DNA of 64,000 nucleotides, from assembly GCF_001937195.1 (NCBI RefSeq), contig NZ_MSDO01000020.1, positions 1 through 64,000 of the forward strand, read 5' to 3'. Made by a program: the position numbers and the translations under genes. Shown one piece after another: positions 1 to 8,947 of the stretch; within the stretch, counting starts at the first letter, position 1; every line of letters begins with the position of its first letter. This stretch comes from Salinicola socius. GTDB lineage: Bacteria; Pseudomonadota; Gammaproteobacteria; Pseudomonadales; Halomonadaceae. The notes under the pieces were generated by a model that saw nothing but the letters and a program-made list of their open reading frames with translations, did not search any database and was not told where the DNA came from.

Positions 1-209
1 CTGAGCAGGCAGAGACCCGCGGTGAGCAGGCGGCGGATGCGACTCCCACCAGCGCTGAATCCAGCGACACTGCACCGGAACCCAAAGCGCCCGACGCCAG
101 CGTTTCCGTGGCAGAGAGTGACGGCGAGCTACGTCGATCGCGTCGCCGCAGGGCCCACAACGACCCGCGTGAAAAGCGTCGGCTCGAGTCCGGCCAAGGC
201 GATAGCTGA
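1..209 (+). CDS. rne: Ribonuclease E, C-terminal end (partial)
   Basis: The window opens inside a gene read in the frame that starts at base 3 and stops with TGA at 207-209. About 69 residues are visible: an acidic, Ala/Glu/Pro-rich low-complexity stretch, then a basic cluster (L-R-R-S-R-R-R-R-A-H-N-D-P-R-E-K-R-R) and the end. This looks like the disordered C-terminal scaffold tail of gammaproteobacterial RNase E, whose catalytic half would lie upstream of the window. The neighbouring murB/phosphatase/kdsB block, also beside rne in Pseudomonas, supports the call. A strong terminator follows 30 bases later. The identification rests on a short compositionally biased tail plus synteny, so it is probable rather than certain. 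Confidence 0.72.
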   Translation, partial: EQAETRGEQAADATPTSAESSDTAPEPKAPDASVSVAESDGELRRSRRRRAHNDPREKRRLESGQGDS

Positions 210-238
210 TAGCCTAGAGCCGTTGCGCTAGAAAGCGA

Positions 239-268
239 AAAGCCCAGACAATCGTCTGGGCTTTTTCT
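239..268 (+). terminator. Rho-independent terminator of rne
   Basis: A perfect 9-bp stem (241-249 with 254-262) and a 4-base loop are followed by a T-rich tract. It lies 30 bases after the rne stop and ahead of the opposing murB operon. Confidence 0.9.
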
Positions 269-353
269 TGGTCCCTTGTCGGCAACCACGGGAATCTCGG
301 GTCCGGCGCTTCCCCTTCAGCACTGATTGACAGCGGGCGGTCGTGACCTATCC

Positions 354-1382
354 TCACCTTTCGCCAACACAGCGGGGCTCGCGTTCCAGCGTCACTGCGA
401 AACGCGCATGAACCGCGTCGACGATCCTGCCGGCGAATGCCAGAAGCTCCGCCAGCACTCCACCACCGAAATGGACCAGCACCAACGCTTGGCGATCATG
501 AACGCCAAAAGCGCCCTGGCGGTATCCTTTCAATCCACATTGATCGATCAACCACCCCGCTGCCAGCTTCACTCGCCCATCAGCCTGCGGATAGTGCGGC
601 ATCGCTGGAAACTCCGATAACAGCCGGGAAGCCTGGGAGCCGGAAACGAGCGGATTCTTGAAAAAACTGCCGGTATTGGGCAGATCAGAGGGATCGGGTA
701 GCTTTTCGCGCCGAATGGCGCACACGGCCGCGAATACCTCCCGCGCGCTTCCCGAGACGCCAACGTGCTGACTCAGCGCGCCGTAGTCGAGCCTGGGTCG
801 AGGGCGCGAAGACAGCGTCAGGCCGAGCCGGGTAATCACGACCTGATTCGCCAGCTCGCGTTTGAAAATGCTGTCGCGGTAGCCAAGCTCGCACGCCTCG
901 CGATCCAACCGATGGGACTTGCCATCTCGACGATCCACCAGCTCGACCCAGTCGAGCACATCTGCGATCTCGACACCGTAGGCACCGATATTCTGAATCG
1001 GCGCAGCGCCGACTCGCCCGGGGATCAGGGCCAGGTTCTCGATCCCCCACAGCTCGCGCTCGACACAGGCCTCCACCAGAGAGTGCCAACCCACCCCGGC
1101 GCCAACCTCGACATGAACCGCATCACCGGCCCCTGACGAGAAAGCTATCTCGTCGATGTCCGCGCAAAGTGTCAGCCCTCCGATCCGGCGTGGCAGCAAC
1201 AGGTTGCTGCCACCTCCCAGCACCGTCAGATCCCAGCCCCGCTCATTGGCCAACTGCAGACCTTGCCCGACATCACGTTCATTTCGCGCTCGCCACAAGT
1301 ACTCGGCTAGACTCGGCAGCGCCATCGTGTTGGCGTGAGACAGATCCTGATCGGCCTCGAGAGTCGAGAAAACTTCCCGCAT
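354..1382 (-). CDS. murB: UDP-N-acetylenolpyruvoylglucosamine reductase MurB
   Basis: Cytoplasmic FAD enzyme that reduces UDP-GlcNAc-enolpyruvate to UDP-MurNAc with NADPH, the second committed step of peptidoglycan precursor synthesis. The product is 342 residues, the length of the E. coli type I enzyme. Visible signatures are the FAD-binding G-G-G-S-N-L-L-L at about 56-63, P-G-R-V-G-A-A-P-I-Q-N-I-G-A-Y-G at 121-136, G-Y-R-D-S-I-F-K at 167-174, and the catalytic serine in N-T-G-S-F-F-K-N-P (Ser239). The ATG at 1380-1382 overlaps the last base of the upstream phosphatase stop (TGATG), so translation is probably coupled. It is the last gene of the comEC-to-murB run. Confidence 0.96.
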   Translation of the reverse strand: MREVFSTLEADQDLSHANTMALPSLAEYLWRARNERDVGQGLQLANERGWDLTVLGGGSNLLLPRRIGGLTLCADIDEIAFSSGAGDAVHVEVGAGVGWHSLVEACVERELWGIENLALIPGRVGAAPIQNIGAYGVEIADVLDWVELVDRRDGKSHRLDREACELGYRDSIFKRELANQVVITRLGLTLSSRPRPRLDYGALSQHVGVSGSAREVFAAVCAIRREKLPDPSDLPNTGSFFKNPLVSGSQASRLLSEFPAMPHYPQADGRVKLAAGWLIDQCGLKGYRQGAFGVHDRQALVLVHFGGGVLAELLAFAGRIVDAVHARFAVTLEREPRCVGER

Positions 1383-1876
1383 CAGCCGAGATCCAGGCGC
1401 TGCCGCAGCGACACCATCAGACCATCCACGGCGAGCTCCAGCTGATCCAGGACCCGTTGAAATCCTGTCTCGCCTCCGAAATAGGGGTCAGGGACATCGT
1501 CATCGGGCCGACCGGCATACTGCAGCAATCGCGATACCCGAGCCCGGCTATCCGTCGGTTTCAGCGCAAGCACGCGCTTCAGATTGTCGCTATCCATCAC
1601 CAGAATGTCGTCGAACCGACTGAAGTCCTCTGCGCTCAATTGTCGCCCCCGCAGTGCGCCAAGATCGACACCTCGTTCGGCGGCAGCCCGGATCGCCCGC
1701 GGGTCCGGCGGCTGGCCAACGTGCCAGGCGCCGGTGCCGCAGGAGTCCACCGCCACGCGGGTGATCATGTCAGCTTCATCGAGACGCTTCCTGAGCATGC
1801 CTTCGGCCGTCGGCGAGCGACAGATGTTGCCCATGCAGACGAACAGGATTCGCCACTCGGGAGCTGAATCGCTCAT
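1382..1876 (-). CDS. Low-molecular-weight protein-tyrosine phosphatase
   Basis: Cytoplasmic phosphotyrosine phosphatase of the arsenate-reductase-like fold. The P-loop C-M-G-N-I-C-R-S starts at Cys14 and contains Arg20 (C-x5-R). The general acid is Asp130 in D-P-Y-F-G-G. The length, 164 residues, is usual for the family. The gene overlaps kdsB by 4 bases upstream and murB by 1 base downstream, so it is co-translated with envelope genes. Relatives elsewhere act on tyrosine kinases that control polysaccharide export, but no cognate kinase lies in this window, so the substrate is unknown. Confidence 0.92.
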   Translation of the reverse strand: MSDSAPEWRILFVCMGNICRSPTAEGMLRKRLDEADMITRVAVDSCGTGAWHVGQPPDPRAIRAAAERGVDLGALRGRQLSAEDFSRFDDILVMDSDNLKRVLALKPTDSRARVSRLLQYAGRPDDDVPDPYFGGETGFQRVLDQLELAVDGLMVSLRQRLDLG

Positions 1877-2658
1877 GCCTCGCTCCGCGTTGCCGCCCGT
1901 GACGCAAAATGCTCACGCACCCGTTCCAGATCTTCCAGGGTATCGACGCCACCGGGTAGCGATGAAGTGACGGTTGCCACCTGAATGAGATGGCCGTACT
2001 GCAGCGCTCTCAACTGCTCGAGCTGTTCGAGCTGTTCCAGCGGTGCCGGCTGCCAGTTGACATAGTCGGCCAGAAATTGGGCGCGATAGGCATAGAGACC
2101 GATATGGCGAAGCCAGGCATCCGTCTCGAGCAGCGTCGGCGGCTGGGTCTTCCAGGCGTTGCGATCCCAGGGGATGGGCGCCCGCGAGAAGTAGAGCGCA
2201 CGCCCGGTCAGATCGGTGACGACCTTGACCACATTGGGATTGAACAGCGTCTCCACGTCATGGATCGGTTCCGCCAACGTCGACACGGAAGCCCGATCGT
2301 CCGATGCGAGCCGCTCGGCCACGAGGTCGATCGCACTGGCCGGCAACAATGGCTCGTCACCCTGCACGTTGACGACGATGGTCTCGGCAGGCAGTTCAAG
2401 CTTCGCAGAAACTTCGGCCAGACGATCGGTTCCCGAAGGGTGATCGGCCCGCGTCATCACCACCTCGGCGCCGAAATTTTCGGCGGCCTGCTGGATCCGG
2501 GCATCGTCGGTCGCGATCACGACACGCGAGGCGCCGCTGTCGTTGGCCCTCATCCAGACGTGCTGAACCATGGGCAGACCGTCGATCTCCATCAACGGCT
2601 TGCCCGGAAGCCGGCTGGATCCGTACCGAGCCGGAATCACCACCACGAATTCATTCAT
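1873..2658 (-). CDS. kdsB: 3-deoxy-manno-octulosonate cytidylyltransferase
   Basis: Activates Kdo as CMP-Kdo for the inner core of lipopolysaccharide. The 261-residue protein starts with the nucleotidyltransferase signature [17 protein letters not shown] (about 6-22) and carries N-V-Q-G-D-E-P-L-L near residue 100. A short Leu/Glu/Gln repeat ([10 protein letters not shown]) near residue 212 comes from a run of near-identical codons around 2010-2040. Both ends overlap neighbours by 4 bases (Trm112-like gene upstream, phosphatase downstream), so it is in the middle of the operon. Confidence 0.96.
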   Translation of the reverse strand: MNEFVVVIPARYGSSRLPGKPLMEIDGLPMVQHVWMRANDSGASRVVIATDDARIQQAAENFGAEVVMTRADHPSGTDRLAEVSAKLELPAETIVVNVQGDEPLLPASAIDLVAERLASDDRASVSTLAEPIHDVETLFNPNVVKVVTDLTGRALYFSRAPIPWDRNAWKTQPPTLLETDAWLRHIGLYAYRAQFLADYVNWQPAPLEQLEQLEQLRALQYGHLIQVATVTSSLPGGVDTLEDLERVREHFASRAATRSEA

Positions 2659-2855
2659 GGGGCCGGCGCTGCCTTACCGAGTTTTTCCTCGGTCGACATG
2701 GCCCGGGCTTCGCTCTCCAGCATCACGGGAATCCCGTCTCGGACCGGGTAAGCCAGGCCACTGATCGAGCTCCTGAGCTCCTGGCGCTCGCGATCGTAGG
2801 TCAGTTCACTATGGCTGACCGGGCAGATCAGCATCGCTATCAATTCCTTATCCAT
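2655..2855 (-). CDS. Trm112/YcaR-like small protein (UPF0434)
   Basis: A 66-residue protein with the family core [19 protein letters not shown] (about 33-51). In this position between lpxK and kdsB it matches E. coli ycaR. The ATG at 2853-2855 is preceded by AAGGAAAG. Eukaryotic and archaeal Trm112 proteins are zinc-binding activators of methyltransferases; the role of the bacterial branch is unsettled. The usual C-P-x-C near the N-terminus reads C-P-V-S here, and the third cysteine seen in E. coli is also absent, so zinc binding is unlikely. Confidence 0.9.
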   Translation of the reverse strand: MDKELIAMLICPVSHSELTYDRERQELRSSISGLAYPVRDGIPVMLESEARAMSTEEKLGKAAPAP

Positions 2856-2926
2856 GAGCTTTCCTTATCAACGATTCCTGTATACGCAACTGCGCCCGAT
2901 ACACCGGTGCGCGCGAAAGTCTATCG

Positions 2927-3988
2927 TCATGATCGCGTCATCGGCCTCTCCGCGCCAGCGGGAAGCGCGTCGATCCAGGATCGCGACCAGCCGTCGACTT
3001 GCTCGGCCCACCACGTGACGAAGGCCGGTTCGGGCGTCGCCTCGACATCCAGCACCCAACAGCGCTCGTCGGCAAAGCCCGCGCATTTCACCGCATCCTT
3101 CGCGGTCATCACCACGATCGTCGGCGCATCCGGCAGATCGGCAATGGAATAGCGATGATGATCGCCGAACGCCACCCCCTGGTGTGGCACACCCAGTGTG
3201 TCGAGCGTGTCGAAAAACCGCTGGGGATGACCGATCCCGGCCAGCGCGACCACGGGGACATCGACCGCGAACGGCAACGGCTCGATCGGGTAGCGCGCAC
3301 CACTTGCCAGATGGCGCCATGCCGTCGGCGCCAGCGTCATCGAAAACCGTGGAACCCCTTCGCCGTCAGTACCGGCAAGCGATGCGACGCCGCCATTGGC
3401 GATCAGCGCATCGACCTCGGCCAGACGCCCGAGCGGCTCTCGCAGCGGCCCACGCGGCAGGCAGTGGCGGTTGCCGAAGCCCCGCACACCATCGACGACG
3501 ACCAGTTCCAGCGCCCGCCCCAGGGCATAATGCTGCAGGCCGTCATCGGCAATCAGGATATCGCACTGCAACTGTTCGAGGAGCCAGCGTGCAGCCTGCG
3601 GGCGATCGGGGTCGACCGCCACGGGCGCCCCTGTCTGCTGCGCGAGCATCAACGGCTCATCACCGCTCTGCGCCACCGGCGTGGTGGACGTGACTGCAAG
3701 CGGATAGGATTCGGCCTTGCCCCCATAGCCCCGAGACACGATACCCGGCCGCCAACCATTGTCGCGCAACCAGCGGACCAGCCACGCGACCAACGGAGAT
3801 TTACCGGTTCCGCCCACCGACAGATTGCCCACCACGATCACCGGAACCGGCGGCTGCCAGACGTCGCGCCGACCGTCACGGTAGGCCTGGCGTCGGCGCT
3901 TCACGACATGACGATAAAGCGCCTCCAGGGGCGCCAGCAGTACCAGCCAATCCGCCCCGCGATACCAGGCGCGTTCGATCGGCGTCAC
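2927..3988 (-). CDS. lpxK: Tetraacyldisaccharide 4'-kinase LpxK
   Basis: Inner-membrane-associated kinase that phosphorylates the 4' position of the lipid A disaccharide with ATP. Starting at the GTG at 3986-3988 the product is 353 residues. This start gives a 4-base overlap with the msbA stop (GTGA) and the usual N-terminus (T-P-I-E-R-A-W-Y-R-G). The P-loop G-N-L-S-V-G-G-T-G-K-S-P lies at about 54-65, followed by S-R-G-Y-G-G and D-D-G-L-Q-H. The frame stays open about 170 bases further upstream inside msbA, but that extension looks unrelated to LpxK. Coupling to msbA joins lipid A completion with its export. Confidence 0.95.
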   Translation of the reverse strand: MTPIERAWYRGADWLVLLAPLEALYRHVVKRRRQAYRDGRRDVWQPPVPVIVVGNLSVGGTGKSPLVAWLVRWLRDNGWRPGIVSRGYGGKAESYPLAVTSTTPVAQSGDEPLMLAQQTGAPVAVDPDRPQAARWLLEQLQCDILIADDGLQHYALGRALELVVVDGVRGFGNRHCLPRGPLREPLGRLAEVDALIANGGVASLAGTDGEGVPRFSMTLAPTAWRHLASGARYPIEPLPFAVDVPVVALAGIGHPQRFFDTLDTLGVPHQGVAFGDHHRYSIADLPDAPTIVVMTAKDAVKCAGFADERCWVLDVEATPEPAFVTWWAEQVDGWSRSWIDALPAGAERPMTRS

Positions 3989-5724
3989 GTCTCCTCCTGG
4001 AACTGCAGTTGATGCAGGGAAGCGTACGCCCCGCCCTTCTCCAGCAGCTCGGCGTGAGTTCCGTTCTCGACCAGGTTGCCCTGTTCCATCACCACGATGC
4101 GATCGGCGCGCTCGATGGTCGATAGCCGGTGGGCGATGACGAACGTGGTACGACCTCGGCACACCACCTCCAGCGCGCGCTGGATATAGCGCTCGGACTC
4201 GGTGTCCAGTGCCGACGTTGCCTCATCCAGAATCAGTATCGGCGCATCCTTGAAGATCGCACGCGCTATCGCCAGGCGCTGGCGCTGGCCACCGGAGAGC
4301 ATGACACCGTTGTCACCGACCCGCGTATCGTAGCCTTTCGGCAGCTGTTCGATGAACTCGTGGGCGTAGGCCGCCCTGGCCGCGGACTCGACCTGTTCCC
4401 GACTGGCCCCGGGAACGCCGTAGGCAATATTGTCGGCGATGGTGGTGTTGAACAGGGTCACCTGCTGGGAGACCAGCGCGACCTGCTGACGCAGCGGCGA
4501 CAGCTGATAGTCCTGAATATCGACATCGTCGACCAAAATACGCCCCGCGGTCGGCCGGTAAAAGCGTGGCAGCAGCCCCATCAGCGTCGACTTGCCGCTC
4601 CCCGAACGTCCCACGATCGCGACCATCTGCCCGGCCGGCACGTCGAGATCGATTCCCTTGAGCACCTCGGGCTGGTCCTCGTCGTAGGCAAACCTCACGT
4701 CCTCGAAACGGACGTGACCTGCCAGGCGCTCCGGCAGACGCTGCCCTTCGTCCAGTTCCGTCGGGCGGCTCAGCAGACCGAAAAGTTCCTGCGACGCCGA
4801 CAGGCCTTTCTGGATGATGCTGTTGACATCGGTCAGCGAACGAATGGGCTTTGCCATCAGCGAGGCTGCGGTGATGAACGCCACGAACTCGCCCGGCGTC
4901 ATCGCATTCATCAGCTCAGGCGCCATCGCCAGCCACACCAGACCGGCAAGTGCCAGCGCCACCAATAGCTGAATGATCGGGGTGCTGGTCGCCTTGGTCA
5001 TCGCCTCCTTGATGCTCTGTTCGCGATTGTAGTTGCTCGCCGCCTCGAAGCGACGCTTCTCGTACTCCTCGGCGCCGTGGGTGCGCACGACCCGATAGCC
5101 GGAAAGGGCCTCGGACGCGACATGCGTCACTTCGCCCATCGAGTTCTGAATACGTCGGGAGATCTTGCGAAAGCGTTTACTGGTGTAACGCACTACCAAA
5201 CCGATCAGCGGGGTGACGCCCATGAAGATCAGGGTCAGAAGCCAATTGGTCCAGAACAGATAGCTGATCAGGCCGATCACGAACAGGCCTTCTCGCAGGA
5301 TGGTGGTCACCGCATTGGTGGCAGCGCCGGTAACCTGCTCGACGTGATAGGTCACTCGCGAAATCAGATGCCCGCTGGAGTGCATGTCGAAGAATCGACC
5401 CGGCAGATGCAACATGTGATTGAAGACGTTGCAGCGCAGCCGATGCACGACGTTGCGCGATACGTTACTCATGAAGTAGGTGCCAAGAAACGTCCCGACG
5501 CCGCGAGTCGCGAACATGCCGATCACGAACAGCGGCAGGAAGAGGCGAAACGAGGCATCGGGGTTCTGTATGCCGTCGATCAGCCGCTTCATCATCTCTG
5601 CCAGTGCCGTACTCGACGCGGCGTAAATGGCATAGCCGACGACCGCCAACGCAAAGGAGCGCCATTCCGCACGGACGTATTCGAGGAGACGTCGATAGAG
5701 CGCCCAACTGGAATCTCGTGACAC
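3985..5724 (-). CDS. msbA: Lipid A export ATP-binding/permease protein MsbA
   Basis: Homodimeric ABC flippase that moves core-lipid A across the inner membrane. The N-terminal half has six predicted membrane segments. The nucleotide-binding half has Walker A G-R-S-G-S-G-K-S-T at about 372-380, an L-S-G-G-Q signature, I-L-D-E-A-T-S-A-L-D, and an H-loop I-A-H-R-L-S-T. The start chosen is the GTG at 5722-5724 because GGAG (5730-5733) lies five bases before it, giving 579 residues, close to E. coli (582). An in-frame ATG at 5770 would add 16 residues but lacks a ribosome site. The stop overlaps the lpxK start. Confidence 0.95.
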   Translation of the reverse strand: MSRDSSWALYRRLLEYVRAEWRSFALAVVGYAIYAASSTALAEMMKRLIDGIQNPDASFRLFLPLFVIGMFATRGVGTFLGTYFMSNVSRNVVHRLRCNVFNHMLHLPGRFFDMHSSGHLISRVTYHVEQVTGAATNAVTTILREGLFVIGLISYLFWTNWLLTLIFMGVTPLIGLVVRYTSKRFRKISRRIQNSMGEVTHVASEALSGYRVVRTHGAEEYEKRRFEAASNYNREQSIKEAMTKATSTPIIQLLVALALAGLVWLAMAPELMNAMTPGEFVAFITAASLMAKPIRSLTDVNSIIQKGLSASQELFGLLSRPTELDEGQRLPERLAGHVRFEDVRFAYDEDQPEVLKGIDLDVPAGQMVAIVGRSGSGKSTLMGLLPRFYRPTAGRILVDDVDIQDYQLSPLRQQVALVSQQVTLFNTTIADNIAYGVPGASREQVESAARAAYAHEFIEQLPKGYDTRVGDNGVMLSGGQRQRLAIARAIFKDAPILILDEATSALDTESERYIQRALEVVCRGRTTFVIAHRLSTIERADRIVVMEQGNLVENGTHAELLEKGGAYASLHQLQFQEET

Positions 5725-5803
5725 GGTAACTCCGTTCGACTGGAAAAGGGTCCGGCGCCGAGCGCCATGCAAACCGAGGAGCCAAGATGCGACTCGGGCG
5801 CAT

Positions 5804-8164
5804 TCAGGGGCTGGATTCTACCCCAACATCCGCGCCGTCGACAGCCGACCGGCGCGACCAGCCCGGGTGACGCTGTGTGAGGACGTCGATGCCGGCCGCC
5901 GACAGCGTGACACGAACCGCACCGTCATAGGCCGTGTTCCAGACTTGGCTGCCGACATCGATGAATCGCTGTACGACCACCGGCGCCGGATGGCCGAACG
6001 GGTTGCCGCGCCCGCTGCTGAAGATCACCTCGACGGGACGCGTGGCATCGACCAGAGCCTGGGAAGAACTGGTCGCGCTGCCGTGATGGCCGGCTACCAG
6101 CACGTCGAGCCGACGAGATCCCGGCAGCGCCGTTTTCAGCGCACCCAAGAATTCCCGCTCCCGATTTGCACTGGCGTCGCCCGTGACCAGCACGCGGCGC
6201 TCGCCCACCGTGACCAGCAGGACACAGGAGCGATCGTTGGCGTCCGGTGCGATATCGCCGGCCGGCGGCGACAGGAACGTCCAGGAGACTCGCCCGTCGC
6301 GCCACCCCTCGCCTGCCACGCAGGGTCGAGATGGCAAGGCCAGATCGTTGCCGCGTGGCGCCCACCAGCGCTCGACTCGATGATCCTGGCGCAACGCAGC
6401 GACGCCTCCCGAATGATCGGTATCGCTATGGGTGACGATGACATCGTCGAATCGCTGACCCGCTGGCCACAGCAAACTGGCCGGCATGAACCCCGAGGCA
6501 AAACGGGGTCCGGTATCGACCAGCACCCGCCGATCCCGGGTCTCGAGCTCGACCAACTGCCCCTGGCCGACATCGTAGACGGTGACGAGCAGTTGATCCC
6601 GATCCAGACTGGGTGCCTTGAGCACCAGTACGAGAATCAACAGCCCCGGGCACGTCCATGCCCGCGTCATCCGCGTTACGCCCGGCAATAGCCAGAGCAG
6701 GCCCCACAGCAGCAAGGCACTGGCGATCGGCCACCGCCACCAGGGCTCCGGCGTCCACAGCGGCAGGCTATCGGCAGCGAGTGCAAAGACATAGGCCAAT
6801 GCGTTGGCCAGGTGATCGAAAGGCCACCAGACCCAGCTTGCCAGCGATGGCCAGGCACCGAACAGCCATCCTGCGAAACCGAGCGGCACCATCAGGCTGC
6901 CTACGAGAGGAACCGCGAACAGATTGATCAACGGCGCCAGCGGTGACAATCGACCGAAGGCGAGCAGCACCGCCGCCGCCATGATCGGTGCCAGCAGCCA
7001 TTGACTGCGCAGCAGCGCGACGCCCCAGCCTTGCCAGCCGGAGGGACGGGGCCGGCCCGACCAGGCCAGAATCAGGACGGCGACCGCGACGAAGGACAAC
7101 CACAACCCAGGACGCCACGGCGCCAGGGGGTCACTGACCACCACCAGCGCGAGGGCCAGCCACCAGGCCTGCCACCAGCCGGGGGCATGACGACCGCTGG
7201 CCGCCCACAGGCCGATCGCCGCCATGATCGCCGCGCGTACCGCCGGCGGTTCAAAACCCGCCAACCCTGCGTAGGCAAAGGCCGCCAGCCCCGCACCCAG
7301 CCACGGCCAGACCGTCATCCGCCAGGAAAAAGGCTGCAGCCATCGCGACAGACGTCTCAGCAACCACAGGGCAAGCGCCGCAACGAGACCGATGTGGAGT
7401 CCCGAGATGACCATCAGGTGAGTCGTTCCGGTCGCGTTCAGCAGATCCCAGTCATCGTCATTCAGACGTTCACCGGCGCCTAATGTCAGCGCGGCCAGCC
7501 AGCGTTTGCCGCGAGGCGAGATGTCGACGAGATCCAACTGCTCGAGCGCTCTCTGGCGCAACGAGAACGGGGCAGCCGCGATACGACGGGGCGAATCGTC
7601 CCGAACATAGCCAAGCGCCTGAATGCCTTCCCGCCACAGCCATCCGCCGTAATCGAAGGTGTCCGGGTTGGCGAACCCCAACGGCTGACGCAAGCGTGCG
7701 GTCAACCGCCAGCGCTCGCCCGGCTCGAGCGTCGGCGCGTCGTACCAGGACAGCCTGAACCGAGTGCCGACAGGGCAAGCGTCGGTAGCGACCATGGCCT
7801 GACAGTTGTCCACCTCGAAACGGAAACGCGCCCGGCGCTGGTCGACATCCAGCGTCAGGACACGCCCCGTCAGAATGAAGTCATGTCCGGCGAGCGATGC
7901 CGGCAGTATCCCCGCACGCTGCTCGCCGACGCCATACAGGCAAATCAGGAACGCCAGTACCGTCGAAGTGCCCCATAGCGAACGCCGCCATAGCGCGAGT
8001 GCTAGAACGAAGGCGACCGGTATCGCCAGCAAGGCCGCGGATAGCGCACTTCCACCCTGGTAACCGAAGAACGATCCTGCCATCGCCGCCATCGCCATTG
8101 GCGCCGCCCAGCCCGTTCGCCTCGTCAATGCCGAGCCGAGCCTTCCGATGTCAGCGACCGACAA
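5804..8164 (-). CDS. comEC: DNA uptake channel ComEC/Rec2
   Basis: Polytopic inner-membrane protein that forms the channel for single-stranded DNA during natural transformation. Of 786 residues, the first part is rich in membrane helices and includes the competence-domain stretch G-T-T-H-L-M-V-I-S-G-L-H-I-G. The C-terminal part is a metallo-beta-lactamase domain (Y-D-V-G-Q-G-Q, D-T-G, T-H-S-D-T-D-H-S-G-G, A-G-H-H-G-S). The start is a TTG at 8162-8164, preceded by AGGAG with an 8-base gap. It is the first gene of the minus-strand envelope run, 79 bases from msbA. No other competence gene is in the window, so competence itself cannot be judged. Confidence 0.93.
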   Translation of the reverse strand: MSVADIGRLGSALTRRTGWAAPMAMAAMAGSFFGYQGGSALSAALLAIPVAFVLALALWRRSLWGTSTVLAFLICLYGVGEQRAGILPASLAGHDFILTGRVLTLDVDQRRARFRFEVDNCQAMVATDACPVGTRFRLSWYDAPTLEPGERWRLTARLRQPLGFANPDTFDYGGWLWREGIQALGYVRDDSPRRIAAAPFSLRQRALEQLDLVDISPRGKRWLAALTLGAGERLNDDDWDLLNATGTTHLMVISGLHIGLVAALALWLLRRLSRWLQPFSWRMTVWPWLGAGLAAFAYAGLAGFEPPAVRAAIMAAIGLWAASGRHAPGWWQAWWLALALVVVSDPLAPWRPGLWLSFVAVAVLILAWSGRPRPSGWQGWGVALLRSQWLLAPIMAAAVLLAFGRLSPLAPLINLFAVPLVGSLMVPLGFAGWLFGAWPSLASWVWWPFDHLANALAYVFALAADSLPLWTPEPWWRWPIASALLLWGLLWLLPGVTRMTRAWTCPGLLILVLVLKAPSLDRDQLLVTVYDVGQGQLVELETRDRRVLVDTGPRFASGFMPASLLWPAGQRFDDVIVTHSDTDHSGGVAALRQDHRVERWWAPRGNDLALPSRPCVAGEGWRDGRVSWTFLSPPAGDIAPDANDRSCVLLVTVGERRVLVTGDASANREREFLGALKTALPGSRRLDVLVAGHHGSATSSSQALVDATRPVEVIFSSGRGNPFGHPAPVVVQRFIDVGSQVWNTAYDGAVRVTLSAAGIDVLTQRHPGWSRRSAVDGADVGVESSP

Positions 8165-8251
8165 CGCCGGAACTCCTGATAAACCGACTTAACATGGCGG
8201 GGCCTTGGGGTTGTATGGATAATGGGCCTTCTTCGTTCAGCGAGCGGCCTC

Positions 8252-8782
8252 ATGTCTCGTCGATGGTTACAACGCTACATTCCCAGCCAGGAGAGGCTTC
8301 AGCGCACTCGCTCTTTGCGTTTCATGCACCATATGCTGGACGATCCGGCGATGTGGGTGCTGTCTCGCCATAGCGTTGCCAACGCTTGCATGGTCGGCCT
8401 GTTCGCAGCCATGCTGCCGATCCCCTGTCAGATGCTGCTGGCCGCTTTCGGCGCCTACTGCTTTCGCGGCAATCTCCCCCTGTCCGTCAGCCTGGTCTGG
8501 CTGACCAACCCGCTGACCATGCCCGTGGTGTTCTATTTCAACTACCGTGTGGGCGCCTGGGTCATGGATTACCCCGCGCGCGCGGTACCGGATCACATCA
8601 CCACGATGTGGATCGCAGAACAGATGGCTCACATCATTTTTCCGCTGGCGGTCGGCTCGGTGATCGTCGGCCTCGCGCTGGCTTTCGTCAGCAATGTTCT
8701 GGTTCGGCTCATCTGGCGCTGGCAGATCTCCCGCAGCTGGCGAAGACGCGCGAAACGCCGCCAGCGTCGACAGAAACACTGA
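8252..8782 (+). CDS. DUF2062 membrane protein
   Basis: A 176-residue protein of the DUF2062 family, function unknown. Visible are a basic N-terminus (M-S-R-R-W-L-Q-R-Y-I-P), conserved L-W-L/V-W-L-T-N-P-L-T-M-P-V family motifs around residues 85-100, two or three hydrophobic segments, and a very basic tail (R-R-R-A-K-R-R-Q-R-R). I prefer the ATG at 8252. An in-frame ATG at 8222 overlaps a GATAAT -10-like box (8218-8223) and lacks a ribosome site. The gene is divergent from comEC and convergent with lolD; the same comEC-DUF2062-lol neighbourhood occurs in Pseudomonas. Confidence 0.88.
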   Translation: MSRRWLQRYIPSQERLQRTRSLRFMHHMLDDPAMWVLSRHSVANACMVGLFAAMLPIPCQMLLAAFGAYCFRGNLPLSVSLVWLTNPLTMPVVFYFNYRVGAWVMDYPARAVPDHITTMWIAEQMAHIIFPLAVGSVIVGLALAFVSNVLVRLIWRWQISRSWRRRAKRRQRRQKH

Positions 8783-8850
8783 TCCTCGACCGACGCCTCT
8801 CTCCCGCCACCGCGCTCTCGCTTAGCGTCTTCACTTTCGACATTCACGGC

Positions 8851-8892
8851 GCAAAAAAAGCCGCCCTGGAGTCTTGATCGTCCAGGGCGGCG
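8851..8892 (-). terminator. Terminator of the lolC-lolD operon
   Basis: An 11-bp perfect stem (8860-8870 with 8881-8891) and a 10-base loop are followed on the minus strand by seven T residues (8853-8859). It lies about 55 bases after the lolD stop. Confidence 0.9.
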
Positions 8893-8947
8893 CCAGCTTT
8901 AGGTTTTGAGAAAACTCTCAGATTTCGCGGAAACTACCCGTGCCCGG

